64,000 nucleotides of DNA, taken from the NCBI RefSeq assembly GCF_025148635.1, contig NZ_CP102269.1:4154001-4218000 (forward strand). The letters run 5' to 3'. Of the stretch, positions 43,798 to 51,593 are shown piece after piece. Each line of letters begins with the position of its first letter. The first letter of the stretch is position 1. A model generated the notes under the pieces. That model searched no databases. It had not been told where the DNA came from and saw nothing but the letters and a program-made list of their open reading frames with translations. The DNA is from Butyricimonas virosa. Lineage in GTDB: Bacteria; Bacteroidota; Bacteroidia; Bacteroidales; Marinifilaceae. The position numbers were made by a program, and so were the translations under genes.

Positions 43798-45074
43798 TTT
43801 ACGCCTCCTTTCTTATTGTTGCTGTTGCCCCTTCCGAGAAGCCATACCAGAGAGATTTCCGCTTTCGTCGGACCGAACCAGTGACGGTTCTTGGTTGCCT
43901 TCCATACATAGTGACCGTCCAAGGGGGTATATTCATAATATTTCCCTCCCCAGTAACCCACGCCCAGCGTGAAGTCGATGTTCAGACGGTTTGCGACGGG
44001 CAACGAGTAACCGTATTCCACGCCTGCCGCATAATTCGTCTTGTCCCAAAGTGTCCCACCGGGTTCACCGCCCATGTAACCTTTGCCTCCCCATTCGAAA
44101 TCGTATGTGAATGCCTGCCCGTAAACACCTACGTGATGCCCCGTGAGTGGCTTTTCATTAGCTTTCTTTCCGAACCATTTACGCACGGCGATGTCACCGC
44201 CATAGATGCGCCAGTAACGGTGGTTGCTGTTCTTTTTCCACCAACCGTACATCCAGTTACCGGCGATTGACCAGTTCTTGCCCAAATAGAATTCCAACCC
44301 AATATTGGGAACGGCCAGCACGTCATAGAGCATATTGGTCTTGAGGGCCATGTAGAAAGGTTTTGAAGTTTCAGGGAAAAACGCCACGACCGTATCCGCT
44401 TTCTCTACAACGGATGTCGTGTCGGCAGGAGTCGGCACAACCGGGTCTTCCTTGACAACCGGTTTTTCCTCGATTATAGGCTTTTGGCGGATCGTCACGA
44501 GAATAACACTGGCATTCCGGATCTGATCAAAGAAATGTTTGTGCATGTAATGCCAAGTCCGGCCATATTGCAGCTCCATCAGGTGTTTCTTGCGGCTGTC
44601 AACCAGTACACCTTTATTATTATAGGTAAATTCGGGTACGTTGCGCAACACGTCCACCGCCTCTTCCTTGTGGGGCATATCGGACACCTCGACCAGCTCT
44701 GCAAGGCGTTCCCACGCGATAAATCCTTCGGGACGTGATATGATACCATCCGGAAGTGATATGCGTTCACGTACATAACGCTCCAAAGAATTGCGGCGTT
44801 TTTCCGCTAATTCCTTGTTTATTGCAAATCCGCCCTCGGGTGAAGCGGAACCGCAAAAAGACACTCCGACCAATTCGAGTGTATTGTCTTTTTTCACACT
44901 TTCCAGAAACGACACCACTTCGGACAGGCGTGTGGCGTTGTCACCATAAGCCGTGTCCAGTGTCGAGTCGCCGACCGGAAATCCGATACAGACCTCCTTC
45001 CGGCTCTCTTGCCCGAACGCCTGGATGCACCCGAGCAACATGAACGCTGATACTATTAAACCTCTCATGTGCAT
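43794..45074 (-). CDS. DUF3575 outer-membrane protein of the fimbrial operon
   Basis: This 426-residue protein has a signal peptide ending in CIQAFGQ. An OmpA-like periplasmic region (about 40-130, with GSASPEGGFAINKELAEKR) is followed by a proline-rich linker (about 205-235) and a DUF3575 barrel domain (about 240-420, KTNMLYDVLAVPNIGLEFYL then WSIAGNWMYGWW). It heads the leftward fimbrial operon, directly downstream of the invertible segment, so its expression should follow the segment's orientation. ATG at 45068 (Met3) is an equal alternative start. Confidence 0.85.
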   Translation of the reverse strand: MHMRGLIVSAFMLLGCIQAFGQESRKEVCIGFPVGDSTLDTAYGDNATRLSEVVSFLESVKKDNTLELVGVSFCGSASPEGGFAINKELAEKRRNSLERYVRERISLPDGIISRPEGFIAWERLAELVEVSDMPHKEEAVDVLRNVPEFTYNNKGVLVDSRKKHLMELQYGRTWHYMHKHFFDQIRNASVILVTIRQKPIIEEKPVVKEDPVVPTPADTTSVVEKADTVVAFFPETSKPFYMALKTNMLYDVLAVPNIGLEFYLGKNWSIAGNWMYGWWKKNSNHRYWRIYGGDIAVRKWFGKKANEKPLTGHHVGVYGQAFTYDFEWGGKGYMGGEPGGTLWDKTNYAAGVEYGYSLPVANRLNIDFTLGVGYWGGKYYEYTPLDGHYVWKATKNRHWFGPTKAEISLVWLLGRGNSNNKKGGVK

Positions 45075-45090
45075 ATTATCTTTATTTAAG

Positions 45091-45287
45091 TCCGTTTCTT
45101 ATGAAGAAACGGGCGTCTTGCATAAGACATTGACAATCTGCACTATATCAGAGATTAAAGACTCGTTTGTTTGATAATAATTATGTTTTCGAGCACAACT
45201 TGTGAAAAATTCCATATTCCAATAGCATACTATTCTGGATTTTTTCATATTTTTACATCGGAAATCCGTTTCTTCATAAGAAACAGA
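45091..45287. promoter_or_regulatory. Probable invertible DNA switch of the fimbrial operon
   Basis: Two 22-bp inverted repeats at 45091-45112 and 45266-45287 match at 21 of 22 positions and bound a 153-bp A/T-rich segment. Each repeat is itself palindromic (CGTTTCTT-ATG-AAGAAACG on the left, CAT in the centre on the right), so the centre gives the orientation. The segment lies between the start of the fimbrial operon and the 3' end of a tyrosine recombinase gene, the arrangement of phase-variable promoters in Bacteroides. I see no clear -33/-7 pair in either direction, so the current on/off state is not assigned. Confidence 0.65.
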
Positions 45288-45313
45288 TAATTTTGTCTGA
45301 CAATCATTCCCCC

Positions 45314-46519
45314 TTACAGATCCTTAATAATCAGTTCGTTTGCCCGGTCGATAGTGGACGTGTCAATCGAAGCCAGATATATCTGCGTGGTGGCTATGGA
45401 ATCATGCCCGAGCGCATCCGAAATGACATTGACAGGTATATTCTTCGATTTGGCAATGGTCGCCCAAGCATGGCGGCTGACATACGTCGTGAGCGGTATC
45501 GGCAGTTTAACCATGCCGGCTATGGTTTTGAGGGATTTGTTTACGCGCCGCAATGCCGTTTCATACTGCCTGCGTTCATCACAGTGGGGACGGGTTATAA
45601 TAGGAAGCAAGTAAGGGGAATCATTGCTTGAATAACGGTCAACCAGTTCTTTGATTGGTTTTATGATTTTGATGTGAAGCACTTGGTTCGTCTTATGCCG
45701 CCGGTAAGTCAGTATGCCGCTCTGAATGTCCGACTTCTTCAGGAACGCCGCGTCAATGAATGACATTCCCCTGCAAAGGAAAAGAAAAAGGAAGAGGTTG
45801 CGGGCAAATTCAAGATTGGGTTTTAGCGAGAGGTCAAGGTCTCTGATCCGTTTGATGTCACTGATTGATATGGCTCGTTTGCGAGTCTTCTCCACTCCGG
45901 TAAACACCGTGCGGAAAGGATTCCGGTCTATGGTCAGTTCTTGCTCCACGGCACGGTTATAGACTGCGCGGAGAATACGCATATAAAAGGAAATGGAATT
46001 GGGTACGACTCCCAACGAAGCCAAATATGCCTGATAATCCTCCATGAGTATGTGGTCTATTGCTTCCATCTGGATGTCCTCGTTATTACGGAACCGCTTG
46101 AAACTGCCGAGCGCGGCACTATAATTCTTGGCGGTACCGGAGTGATTCAACTGCCGTAACCGTTCGATGACACCCTCCATAAAAACAAAAAGGGTGTTCT
46201 CTTTTCCGGTACGCCGGAACTTTTCTACCACATCATCCGATGAATAATTACGGCTTAGGTTCTCGAACCGTTCTATGATTGCCGACAATCGTTCCATGTC
46301 CGAACGTAACTTCCGGGTTATCGACTGCACGATAGCTGCACGCCTGTCATTGCCTGCCGCTATCGGTTCGGAACACTTTTCGTCCCATTCGCGTGGGAAC
46401 ACTTTGTAACTGGTAGTGATCTGTCTGGCAATACGGCGGTGAGTTACCAGATAGACGATAGTGCCCGGACGGTCTTTGACCGTCGAGGGGCGGAATTTTG
46501 CTTTTACTGTCGTAGTCAT
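45314..46519 (-). CDS. Tyrosine recombinase, probable fimbrial invertase
   Basis: This 401-residue recombinase has an N-terminal Arm/SAM-like domain and a catalytic domain with Arg in LCRGMSF, YVSRHAW (HxxR changed to YxxR, common in Bacteroides Tsr-type invertases), His in LGHDS and Tyr in TTQIYLA. Its stop lies 27 bases from the right inverted repeat of the DNA switch, and it differs in sequence from the two integrases at the element end. Inverting the adjacent segment is therefore its likely task rather than moving the element. Confidence 0.85.
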   Translation of the reverse strand: MTTTVKAKFRPSTVKDRPGTIVYLVTHRRIARQITTSYKVFPREWDEKCSEPIAAGNDRRAAIVQSITRKLRSDMERLSAIIERFENLSRNYSSDDVVEKFRRTGKENTLFVFMEGVIERLRQLNHSGTAKNYSAALGSFKRFRNNEDIQMEAIDHILMEDYQAYLASLGVVPNSISFYMRILRAVYNRAVEQELTIDRNPFRTVFTGVEKTRKRAISISDIKRIRDLDLSLKPNLEFARNLFLFLFLCRGMSFIDAAFLKKSDIQSGILTYRRHKTNQVLHIKIIKPIKELVDRYSSNDSPYLLPIITRPHCDERRQYETALRRVNKSLKTIAGMVKLPIPLTTYVSRHAWATIAKSKNIPVNVISDALGHDSIATTQIYLASIDTSTIDRANELIIKDL

Positions 46520-46552
46520 ACTTATATTGTTTAAATTGATAATGTACCATAG

Positions 46553-47089
46553 TCAGCGTTTTAACTTGTGGTATGTAAAAATGGTCAGCGCAACGCAGAC
46601 GACAAAAAAGCCTGCCGTATAACCGAGCACTTTCCACAGCATGAGGCTGTGTATAAACTTGGCATTGGCCATGCAGATACAGGCGAAAGCCGCCAAAAGA
46701 GAAACAATCACCTCTATCATGCACCAGAAGGCGGTGGCGGAAATCACCACGCGGTCCCGCATCGAAAGGCGTTCGAGCAGTCTGGCGCTCTCCTTGTCGA
46801 TCCTTTCGGCCATCTTCCGGCAAACCGCCTCACCTTCCTGCTCAAGCGTCCGCCGGGCTTCCTCGCTAATGGTAATTTTATTCGCTTCGCGCAGGGAAGA
46901 GACCGCCTCGTCCAGTCCGGGCAGGACTTCCGAGAGCCTGCCTTCGAGTTTCTCCACCCTGTCGCTCAAAATACCGACGGCCTTGTAATTGTTTTCCAGC
47001 GTATCGGTCAGGCGGTCTTTCTCCTGCATCCTTTCGGCTGCCGGGAGCGCCGCGTCTATTTCTGAAAAATCGAATCTGTCCTTACCCAT
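46553..47089 (-). CDS. Coiled-coil membrane protein of the mobilization operon
   Basis: Started at ATG 47089, this 178-residue protein has a charged helical part (about 1-115, including RVEKLEGRLSEVLPGLDEAV) and two membrane helices near the C-terminus (about 117-140 and 150-172). It begins 5 bases after the relaxase stop and belongs to its operon. Similar small proteins often follow MobB-type relaxases in Bacteroides elements; a role in linking the relaxosome to the membrane is plausible but inferred. Confidence 0.65.
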   Translation of the reverse strand: MGKDRFDFSEIDAALPAAERMQEKDRLTDTLENNYKAVGILSDRVEKLEGRLSEVLPGLDEAVSSLREANKITISEEARRTLEQEGEAVCRKMAERIDKESARLLERLSMRDRVVISATAFWCMIEVIVSLLAAFACICMANAKFIHSLMLWKVLGYTAGFFVVCVALTIFTYHKLKR

Positions 47090-47094
47090 GTCTC

Positions 47095-48327
47095 TTATCG
47101 TTTTCGTCCGGTCTTGGGTTTCCTGCCGATCATCCTTTCCGCTTCCCGGGCGCAGCGGCGGGCCCATTCCCGGTCATCCTCGTCCTCGCGTCTTCCCCAA
47201 GGCAGGTCGCTGGAACCGCCGCCACCTCCGCCGGAGGGTGCGGCCTGCGCCGACATCATGCCCACGAAGAGGGCCACCGCCCTGTCGGTGAGCTCGCGGC
47301 TGTTGGCCGTCTCGCGGTAGTCGAACTCCTCGTCGAACACTTTCAGGGCCTCGTCGGGTATGAAGTAGCCGGGGCTTTCCCTGTCGTCGCCGATACGGTA
47401 CGGGACAGTGCCGGGGCGGTAGTCGGTATATTGCGGAAGCGGTGCCGTTCCTTGCGCCCTGACCGGTGCAGGGCGGGCGGTGGTCGGTGCCGGTGTGCCT
47501 GCGGCGGGTCTCGTCGAAACGGCCTTTGCCTTGGGAGCCGCGTGCAGCTTCTTCCACGTGCTTTCGAGCTTGCTCACCATGAGGTTGCGCCCCCTGCCGA
47601 GTTCGGAAGCCTTGTACCGGGCGTTGCCTTTCTTCAACACATAGCCGCGCAAGAGGTTCTTGCCGTCCTGCAGTTCCCAAAGCTCGTAGCCCTTGTCCCG
47701 TAGCCGGGCGGCGTATTCGAGCCATGACCAGCTTTCCATGGATTGCAGGATTTCCATGCAGTCCCGGTTCACCTGCCCGATGTTCGTGTCCCGCACCTCT
47801 GCGGCGGTAGTCCAGCCCCGTTTCAGGGCCACACGCTCGGCGGCACGCTGCGCACGCAGGTGGATGTCATGGTCGTTGTTGATGCGCCCCTGCTCGTCGA
47901 TGCGGCAGAACGCGCCGTGAAGGTGGGGAATGCCGCTCTTGGATTCCAGATGAAGCCGCACCGTGCCCTTGCTGCCCGTGAGGTTGGTTTTCGGGGAATA
48001 CGTCCTGCCGTTCTTGTCATACAGCTCGATGTTGTCGAACTCTCTGATGAAGTCGTCCCACAGTTTTTCCCAGTCGGCGATGGTGAAGTCTTTGGTGTGC
48101 TCCGGTGCGGGGCTGACCTCGATGCGAATGACGGATTTTTTGACCTTCTTGAACTTGTCCAGCGTCAGCCGCATGGAATCCCATATTCCCGTGGCGTCCA
48201 AACCGGGCGGCAGCAGATTGTCCTTGACGTGGAAGATGCGCTCGGGGTGTTTCTTGTTCCTCGACTCTCCCGTGATATAGCTGATGTCGTTTATCCCGTG
48301 GGAGATGGATTTCGCTTTTGCTATCAT
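47095..48327 (-). CDS. mobB: Relaxase (MobB-type mobilization nuclease)
   Basis: This 410-residue relaxase should nick the element at oriT and lead the strand into a recipient. Key segments are the N-terminal SISHGINDISYITG with a candidate catalytic Tyr and the metal-binding HLHGAF (about residue 134), followed by NNDHDIHLRAQRAAERVA, which resembles the third motif of MOBP/Bacteroides MobB proteins. The C-terminal third is proline/alanine-rich and variable. It overlaps the MobC-like gene by 4 bases and is followed by a membrane protein gene. The coding region is GC-rich compared with the ICE. Confidence 0.88.
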   Translation of the reverse strand: MIAKAKSISHGINDISYITGESRNKKHPERIFHVKDNLLPPGLDATGIWDSMRLTLDKFKKVKKSVIRIEVSPAPEHTKDFTIADWEKLWDDFIREFDNIELYDKNGRTYSPKTNLTGSKGTVRLHLESKSGIPHLHGAFCRIDEQGRINNDHDIHLRAQRAAERVALKRGWTTAAEVRDTNIGQVNRDCMEILQSMESWSWLEYAARLRDKGYELWELQDGKNLLRGYVLKKGNARYKASELGRGRNLMVSKLESTWKKLHAAPKAKAVSTRPAAGTPAPTTARPAPVRAQGTAPLPQYTDYRPGTVPYRIGDDRESPGYFIPDEALKVFDEEFDYRETANSRELTDRAVALFVGMMSAQAAPSGGGGGGSSDLPWGRREDEDDREWARRCAREAERMIGRKPKTGRKR

Positions 48328-48776
48328 GGTTCCTCCTCCTCGTCTTTATCGTTCCTTGTCCCGTCGGGCAGGCGGTTGTCCGTCCGTAGCCTGTCGAGCA
48401 CGCCCGTGATGCGCTCGGCGAGCCTGCCCAGTTCCTTGAGCCACCCGAGCATGAACGGGTAGCTGCCGAACATCTGCCTGCGCTTCTCCGGGGCCATGCC
48501 GCGGAGCGCGGAGGTGTAGTTCAGAAGGTCGCTCCGGCAACCGATAAGGGTTTCCATGACGGCCTCCTGCCTTGCCGTCAGCCTCGCCTTCGGCCTGTAA
48601 CCGAAAGCCCTTGCCAGCATGTAGTTGCTGACGGTCATGCCGCACTCGTCGGCGAGGCGGCGGATATGCCGTTTCTGTCCCGGGGTGACCTTGGCGCCGA
48701 CATACTCGGTGCGCCTCTCTTCCTCGGGCGGAAAGGGTGTATGTTGTATATTCTGTTTCTCTTCTGTCATAAACAT
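48324..48776 (-). CDS. mobA: MobC-type mobilization accessory protein
   Basis: This 150-residue protein has the ribbon-helix-helix-like region VTPGQKRHIRRLADECGMTV with the MLARAFGYRPK continuation, typical of Bacteroides MobA/MobC proteins that bind oriT and help the relaxase. It overlaps the relaxase by 4 bases. Met3 (48770) is another possible start. The region upstream (48777-48992) is the likely oriT. Confidence 0.82.
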   Translation of the reverse strand: MFMTEEKQNIQHTPFPPEEERRTEYVGAKVTPGQKRHIRRLADECGMTVSNYMLARAFGYRPKARLTARQEAVMETLIGCRSDLLNYTSALRGMAPEKRRQMFGSYPFMLGWLKELGRLAERITGVLDRLRTDNRLPDGTRNDKDEEEEP

Positions 48777-48992
48777 TGTCTTAAAAAGGGTTATAAATAA
48801 GGTGCGAGCTTGCGAGCGCCGCCACCGGCGAACTGCCAGTGAGCCGCGAGAGCGCCGAGGAATGACCGACCAAAGGGAGGTGATACCTTGGCATATCTCG
48901 AAACTGAAAGACGTTTTTGCTTTCCCTGCGGCGTGCCTCCACTGCCAGATAGATACCGTTCAAAAGCTGTTCAGGGGGCGTTCAAGTGCCGT
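48777..48992. other. Candidate oriT region upstream of the mob operon
   Basis: A noncoding GC-rich stretch contains several short repeats: the direct pair GCGAGC (48804-48809 and 48812-48817), the hairpin CGCC-ACC-GGCG (48820-48830) and the near-palindrome ACTGCCAGT (48832-48840). It lies just upstream of the mobilization protein genes, where oriT is usual in Bacteroides elements. The nick site cannot be identified from sequence alone. Confidence 0.4.
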
Positions 48993-49445
48993 TCAAATGC
49001 CATTCGGGGCGGTATGGTAAGGGTTGCCCACATAGCTGCCCTGCCTGTCAGTCCAGCCCTCTATGCAGGTCACGGAGGCCACGGAAGCGACTTTGGTGCT
49101 GCTTACCGCTATCAGATCCAGCCTCTCCATCGTGGCGAACAGGTTGCGGACTTTTTTCCTCCCCATGTGCCATTCTTCCGCAAGTCCGGTTTCCGAGAAC
49201 TGCAACTGTCCGGCCTGTAGCTCCTGCGGCCTGCGGAATGAACCGTCCCTGCCGGGGATTAAACGCATACGTGAAAGTAGGTTATAAAAGAGAGTGTGAT
49301 TGCCGATTGCATTGTCATCGTCATCTTTCGTTGTTCCGTCGAGCCATTCGATAGCCTCTGCTGCAAGGTGGAAACGGATTGTCCGGAATCCCTGCGGCTT
49401 ACTGAAAAGATATGTTTCCTTGTCCTTCATGTTTTCCTGTATCAT
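48993..49445 (-). CDS. Hypothetical winged-helix-like protein
   Basis: This 150-residue protein contains a central helical segment (FSETGLAEEWHMGRKKVRNL) that resembles a winged-helix recognition region, followed by MERLDLIAVSSTKVASVASV. No membrane segment is present. Met6 (49430) is an alternative start. Genes of this type are frequent between the mob and integrase modules of Bacteroides mobilizable elements, but no function is known to me. Confidence 0.6.
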   Translation of the reverse strand: MIQENMKDKETYLFSKPQGFRTIRFHLAAEAIEWLDGTTKDDDDNAIGNHTLFYNLLSRMRLIPGRDGSFRRPQELQAGQLQFSETGLAEEWHMGRKKVRNLFATMERLDLIAVSSTKVASVASVTCIEGWTDRQGSYVGNPYHTAPNGI

Positions 49446-49563
49446 TTAGCGTAGATAAGGGAACGGAACGGCGGAATGGTTGGCAACGGTTTTGGTAAAA
49501 TGCCGTGAATGGAATTTTCCTTGTCCCCTGCGGTTGCATCCGACGTCCCGTTCCGGTTTGGTT

Positions 49564-50043
49564 TCAGTTCTTCCCTCCGTTCGTGGAGGGTTGGGATTGC
49601 AGGTGCTGCCGTGCTTCCTCCACCGCCTTGAAGTCGGACGAGATTTTCATCAGCGCGACACTGATACGGCAGAGCTGGCCTATGTCTACAAAGCCCTTGA
49701 CCGCTTCCATCAGTCTTTGCACGCGCTCCTGACGGTGTCTCATCACGGCCTCGCTGCTTGTCCCGCTCTCACGGGTAAGCCCGTGGTTGAGAAAGCGGTT
49801 GACGGCCAGCATGTCGGTAGCCTCAATCGTGTCGATGTCACCCTGCCCCGTGCCGTAGCCGACCATCACCCGGATGGAGTCGGCCTCGTAGGGCGAACAG
49901 GCACGGAGAAACTCCAGAATGGTCTGGGCTTTCGCGCCGATCACGGGCCTGCTCTCTTTTTTCTTCTGTTCCTTGTTTGCGGAATCCTGAACCGTGCTAT
50001 CCTCGATACCCGGCTCCTTGTTCGTCAGATTGTCCATGTGCAT
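49564..50043 (-). CDS. Hypothetical protein of the mob region
   Basis: This 159-residue protein has a low-complexity charged N-terminus (about 1-35) and a helical body (SPYEADSIRVMVGYGTG, VQRLMEAVKGFVDIGQL). Met3 (50037) is an equal alternative start. It lies between the excisionase-like HTH gene (21 bases upstream) and the winged-helix-like gene, and probably shares the promoter at 50406. I recognise no domain. Confidence 0.5.
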   Translation of the reverse strand: MHMDNLTNKEPGIEDSTVQDSANKEQKKKESRPVIGAKAQTILEFLRACSPYEADSIRVMVGYGTGQGDIDTIEATDMLAVNRFLNHGLTRESGTSSEAVMRHRQERVQRLMEAVKGFVDIGQLCRISVALMKISSDFKAVEEARQHLQSQPSTNGGKN

Positions 50044-50064
50044 TTTTAATCATTCGTTAATAAA

Positions 50065-50307
50065 TCATTTGTTCCTCTCACGTCCGGCCAGATAGCGTGC
50101 GGCCTCGCTGTCGATCTCGTCCTGCGATTTCACCCGTACCCGTTTCAGCCACGCGTCGAGGTCTTCCTTGGCGAAGAAGCACAGTTTGCCGTTAGGCTTG
50201 TAGTAAGGGATCGCACGGCGCATCATCATCTTGTAGAGATAGCTGGGTTTCAGCCCGAGATACCGGGCCGCCTCCGTGGTGGTCATCAGGTTGCGTTCAT
50301 TTTCCAT
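50065..50307 (-). CDS. Small excisionase-type HTH protein
   Basis: This 80-residue DNA-binding protein has TTTEAARYLGLKPSYLYKMM followed by PYYKPNGKLCFFAKEDLDAWL, the standard excisionase/MerR-like HTH of Bacteroides elements. It probably directs excision of the nested element together with the tandem integrases, or regulates the mob genes. It is first of a leftward group with its own promoter. Confidence 0.8.
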   Translation of the reverse strand: MENERNLMTTTEAARYLGLKPSYLYKMMMRRAIPYYKPNGKLCFFAKEDLDAWLKRVRVKSQDEIDSEAARYLAGRERNK

Positions 50308-50405
50308 ATTCGTTCATTTTTTGATGGTTCCTTAATTGTTCCTTGTTCTCTCGGAAAACCGGAAAACGCTGTTTGTCAGCCTTTTCCTTTCTTCTGTTTC
50401 CGATG

Positions 50406-50435
50406 CAAAGTTAAGTTTGACCTGAAGTGGCCCAA
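50406..50435 (-). promoter_or_regulatory. Promoter of the HTH/mob-side genes
   Basis: On the - strand TTG (50435-50433) is followed after 19 bases by TAACTTTG (50413-50406), a good -33/-7 match. It leaves a leader of about 90 bases before the start at 50307. Confidence 0.5.
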
Positions 50436-50470
50436 TGTGGGACAAATGGGGAAAGTGCATGAAAAAGAAA

Positions 50471-50507
50471 ATGCGCCATACCGTTGTGTATGAACGGTAT
50501 AGCGCAT
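50471..50507 (-). terminator. Terminator of the three-gene AAA unit
   Basis: 15-bp arms ATGCGCCATACCGTT (50471-50485) and AACGGTATAGCGCAT (50493-50507) pair with one mismatch. On the - strand the hairpin is followed by TTTTCTTTTTC, a good intrinsic terminator for the leftward genes ending at 50554. Confidence 0.75.
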
Positions 50508-50553
50508 GGCTACGGTCTGTCGTTTTTATATCGTATGGGGAAGCGGCGGGCGG

Positions 50554-50961
50554 CTATGGGGTACGGTTCAACCGCTTTGCGTTTTCAATGGCCTTGTCGA
50601 TGGCCTTGCGGTAATCCTGATTCTCCCTTGTGGCACCTTTGCCGCAAACGTCGCTGCGGTGTTTGTCGTAGTACGACTTGGATATGCCGCAACGTTTCAG
50701 GAACTCTTCCGCCCAGAGTTTTCCACGTTCCCGTGGTTTGATGGTCTGCGAGACGGAGAACACCATGTAGCAGACACGCAGGTTCTCTTTCGGGCGCACG
50801 GTGACGGCCCGTGAAGCGGGTTTCAGGTTCAGGAAGTTCACGAAGTCACTGCCCGGCAGGAAGTCGAACTGGTAGTCGTTGCACACCTCGTAGATGAACA
50901 GGCACAGGGCGAGGTCAACGGTATCCGTCCATGAGGATGTCTCTTGCAGCAAGGCGTTCAT
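50554..50961 (-). CDS. Hypothetical protein, third gene of the AAA unit
   Basis: Started at ATG 50961 (overlapping the previous gene's stop as ATGA), this 135-residue protein has a helical N-terminus (VDLALCLFIYEVCNDYQFDFL) and a C-terminal basic helix-turn-helix-like stretch (EEFLKRCGISKSYYDKHRSDV). It may bind DNA. It is the last gene of a three-gene leftward unit with a terminator behind it. I do not recognise the family; similar short proteins accompany RteC-like genes in Bacteroides elements. Confidence 0.6.
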   Translation of the reverse strand: MNALLQETSSWTDTVDLALCLFIYEVCNDYQFDFLPGSDFVNFLNLKPASRAVTVRPKENLRVCYMVFSVSQTIKPRERGKLWAEEFLKRCGISKSYYDKHRSDVCGKGATRENQDYRKAIDKAIENAKRLNRTP

Positions 50962-51593
50962 GGCTTGCCCTCCTTCATGCGCCCGATATCGGAGATGATA
51001 CTCCCGGCGATTCCTTTCAGGCGTTCTACCAATACGTCGAGGAATACCGGTTTGAAGCACCAGACACAGAAATACCGGTCACGCTCCTGCTGCCATTCTT
51101 CATATAATAGGTTCGCGTGCGCGTGGACTTCGTCATACTCCGCCTTTGCCGCGCTGCATTCCGCGTCGAGTGACTTGTATTCTTCCGAATCCAGCGGTAG
51201 GAAATCCAGCCGGTTGCTCATGGCCGAATACTTGCGCCAGAGTCCGGTGGCGACGGTTTTCGTTTCCTCGTACCGGAATTCAAAAGGTTTGAGGTGTTCT
51301 TCGAAAAGGGCTGCAAAGTCCACCTTCTGCAACGGTGTCCTGTCAAGCGAGAGGTATTTGTCCGTTTCCGAAAAGAGGGAAGAAGAAAATTCCAGAAGCT
51401 CTCCGGGGTTCTCCCTTACCAGACAGGCCGCCTCCTTGACAAGAATATTCGTGTCATTGAAATCCTGATAGAACAAGGATGGCGGCAAGGCTTGTTCAAA
51501 AGACAGTTCACCTTGTTTATAAGTGGCGAGAAGCGTGTTCACCTCACGCAATCGTTGTAAAATATCGGGTAGCATACAGTTATTCATAATCAT
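50958..51593 (-). CDS. Hypothetical helical protein, second gene of the AAA unit
   Basis: The ATG at 51593 gives 211 residues and overlaps the ATPase gene stop (ATGA); longer readings run inside that gene and are rejected. The protein is helical, with a predicted coiled segment around KSLDAECSAAKAEYDEVHAH and a Cys/Trp-containing YFCVWCFKPVFLDVL near the end. No known domain is evident. It resembles the N-terminal size class of RteC-type proteins only loosely. Its close coupling to both neighbours suggests a joint function. Confidence 0.6.
   Translation of the reverse strand: MIMNNCMLPDILQRLREVNTLLATYKQGELSFEQALPPSLFYQDFNDTNILVKEAACLVRENPGELLEFSSSLFSETDKYLSLDRTPLQKVDFAALFEEHLKPFEFRYEETKTVATGLWRKYSAMSNRLDFLPLDSEEYKSLDAECSAAKAEYDEVHAHANLLYEEWQQERDRYFCVWCFKPVFLDVLVERLKGIAGSIISDIGRMKEGKP

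Noticed and set aside
47743..48462. 239-codon open frame opposite the relaxase/MobC genes
   Set aside because: The GC-rich mob region gives long chance frames on both strands; the - strand products match known families and overlap by ATGA.
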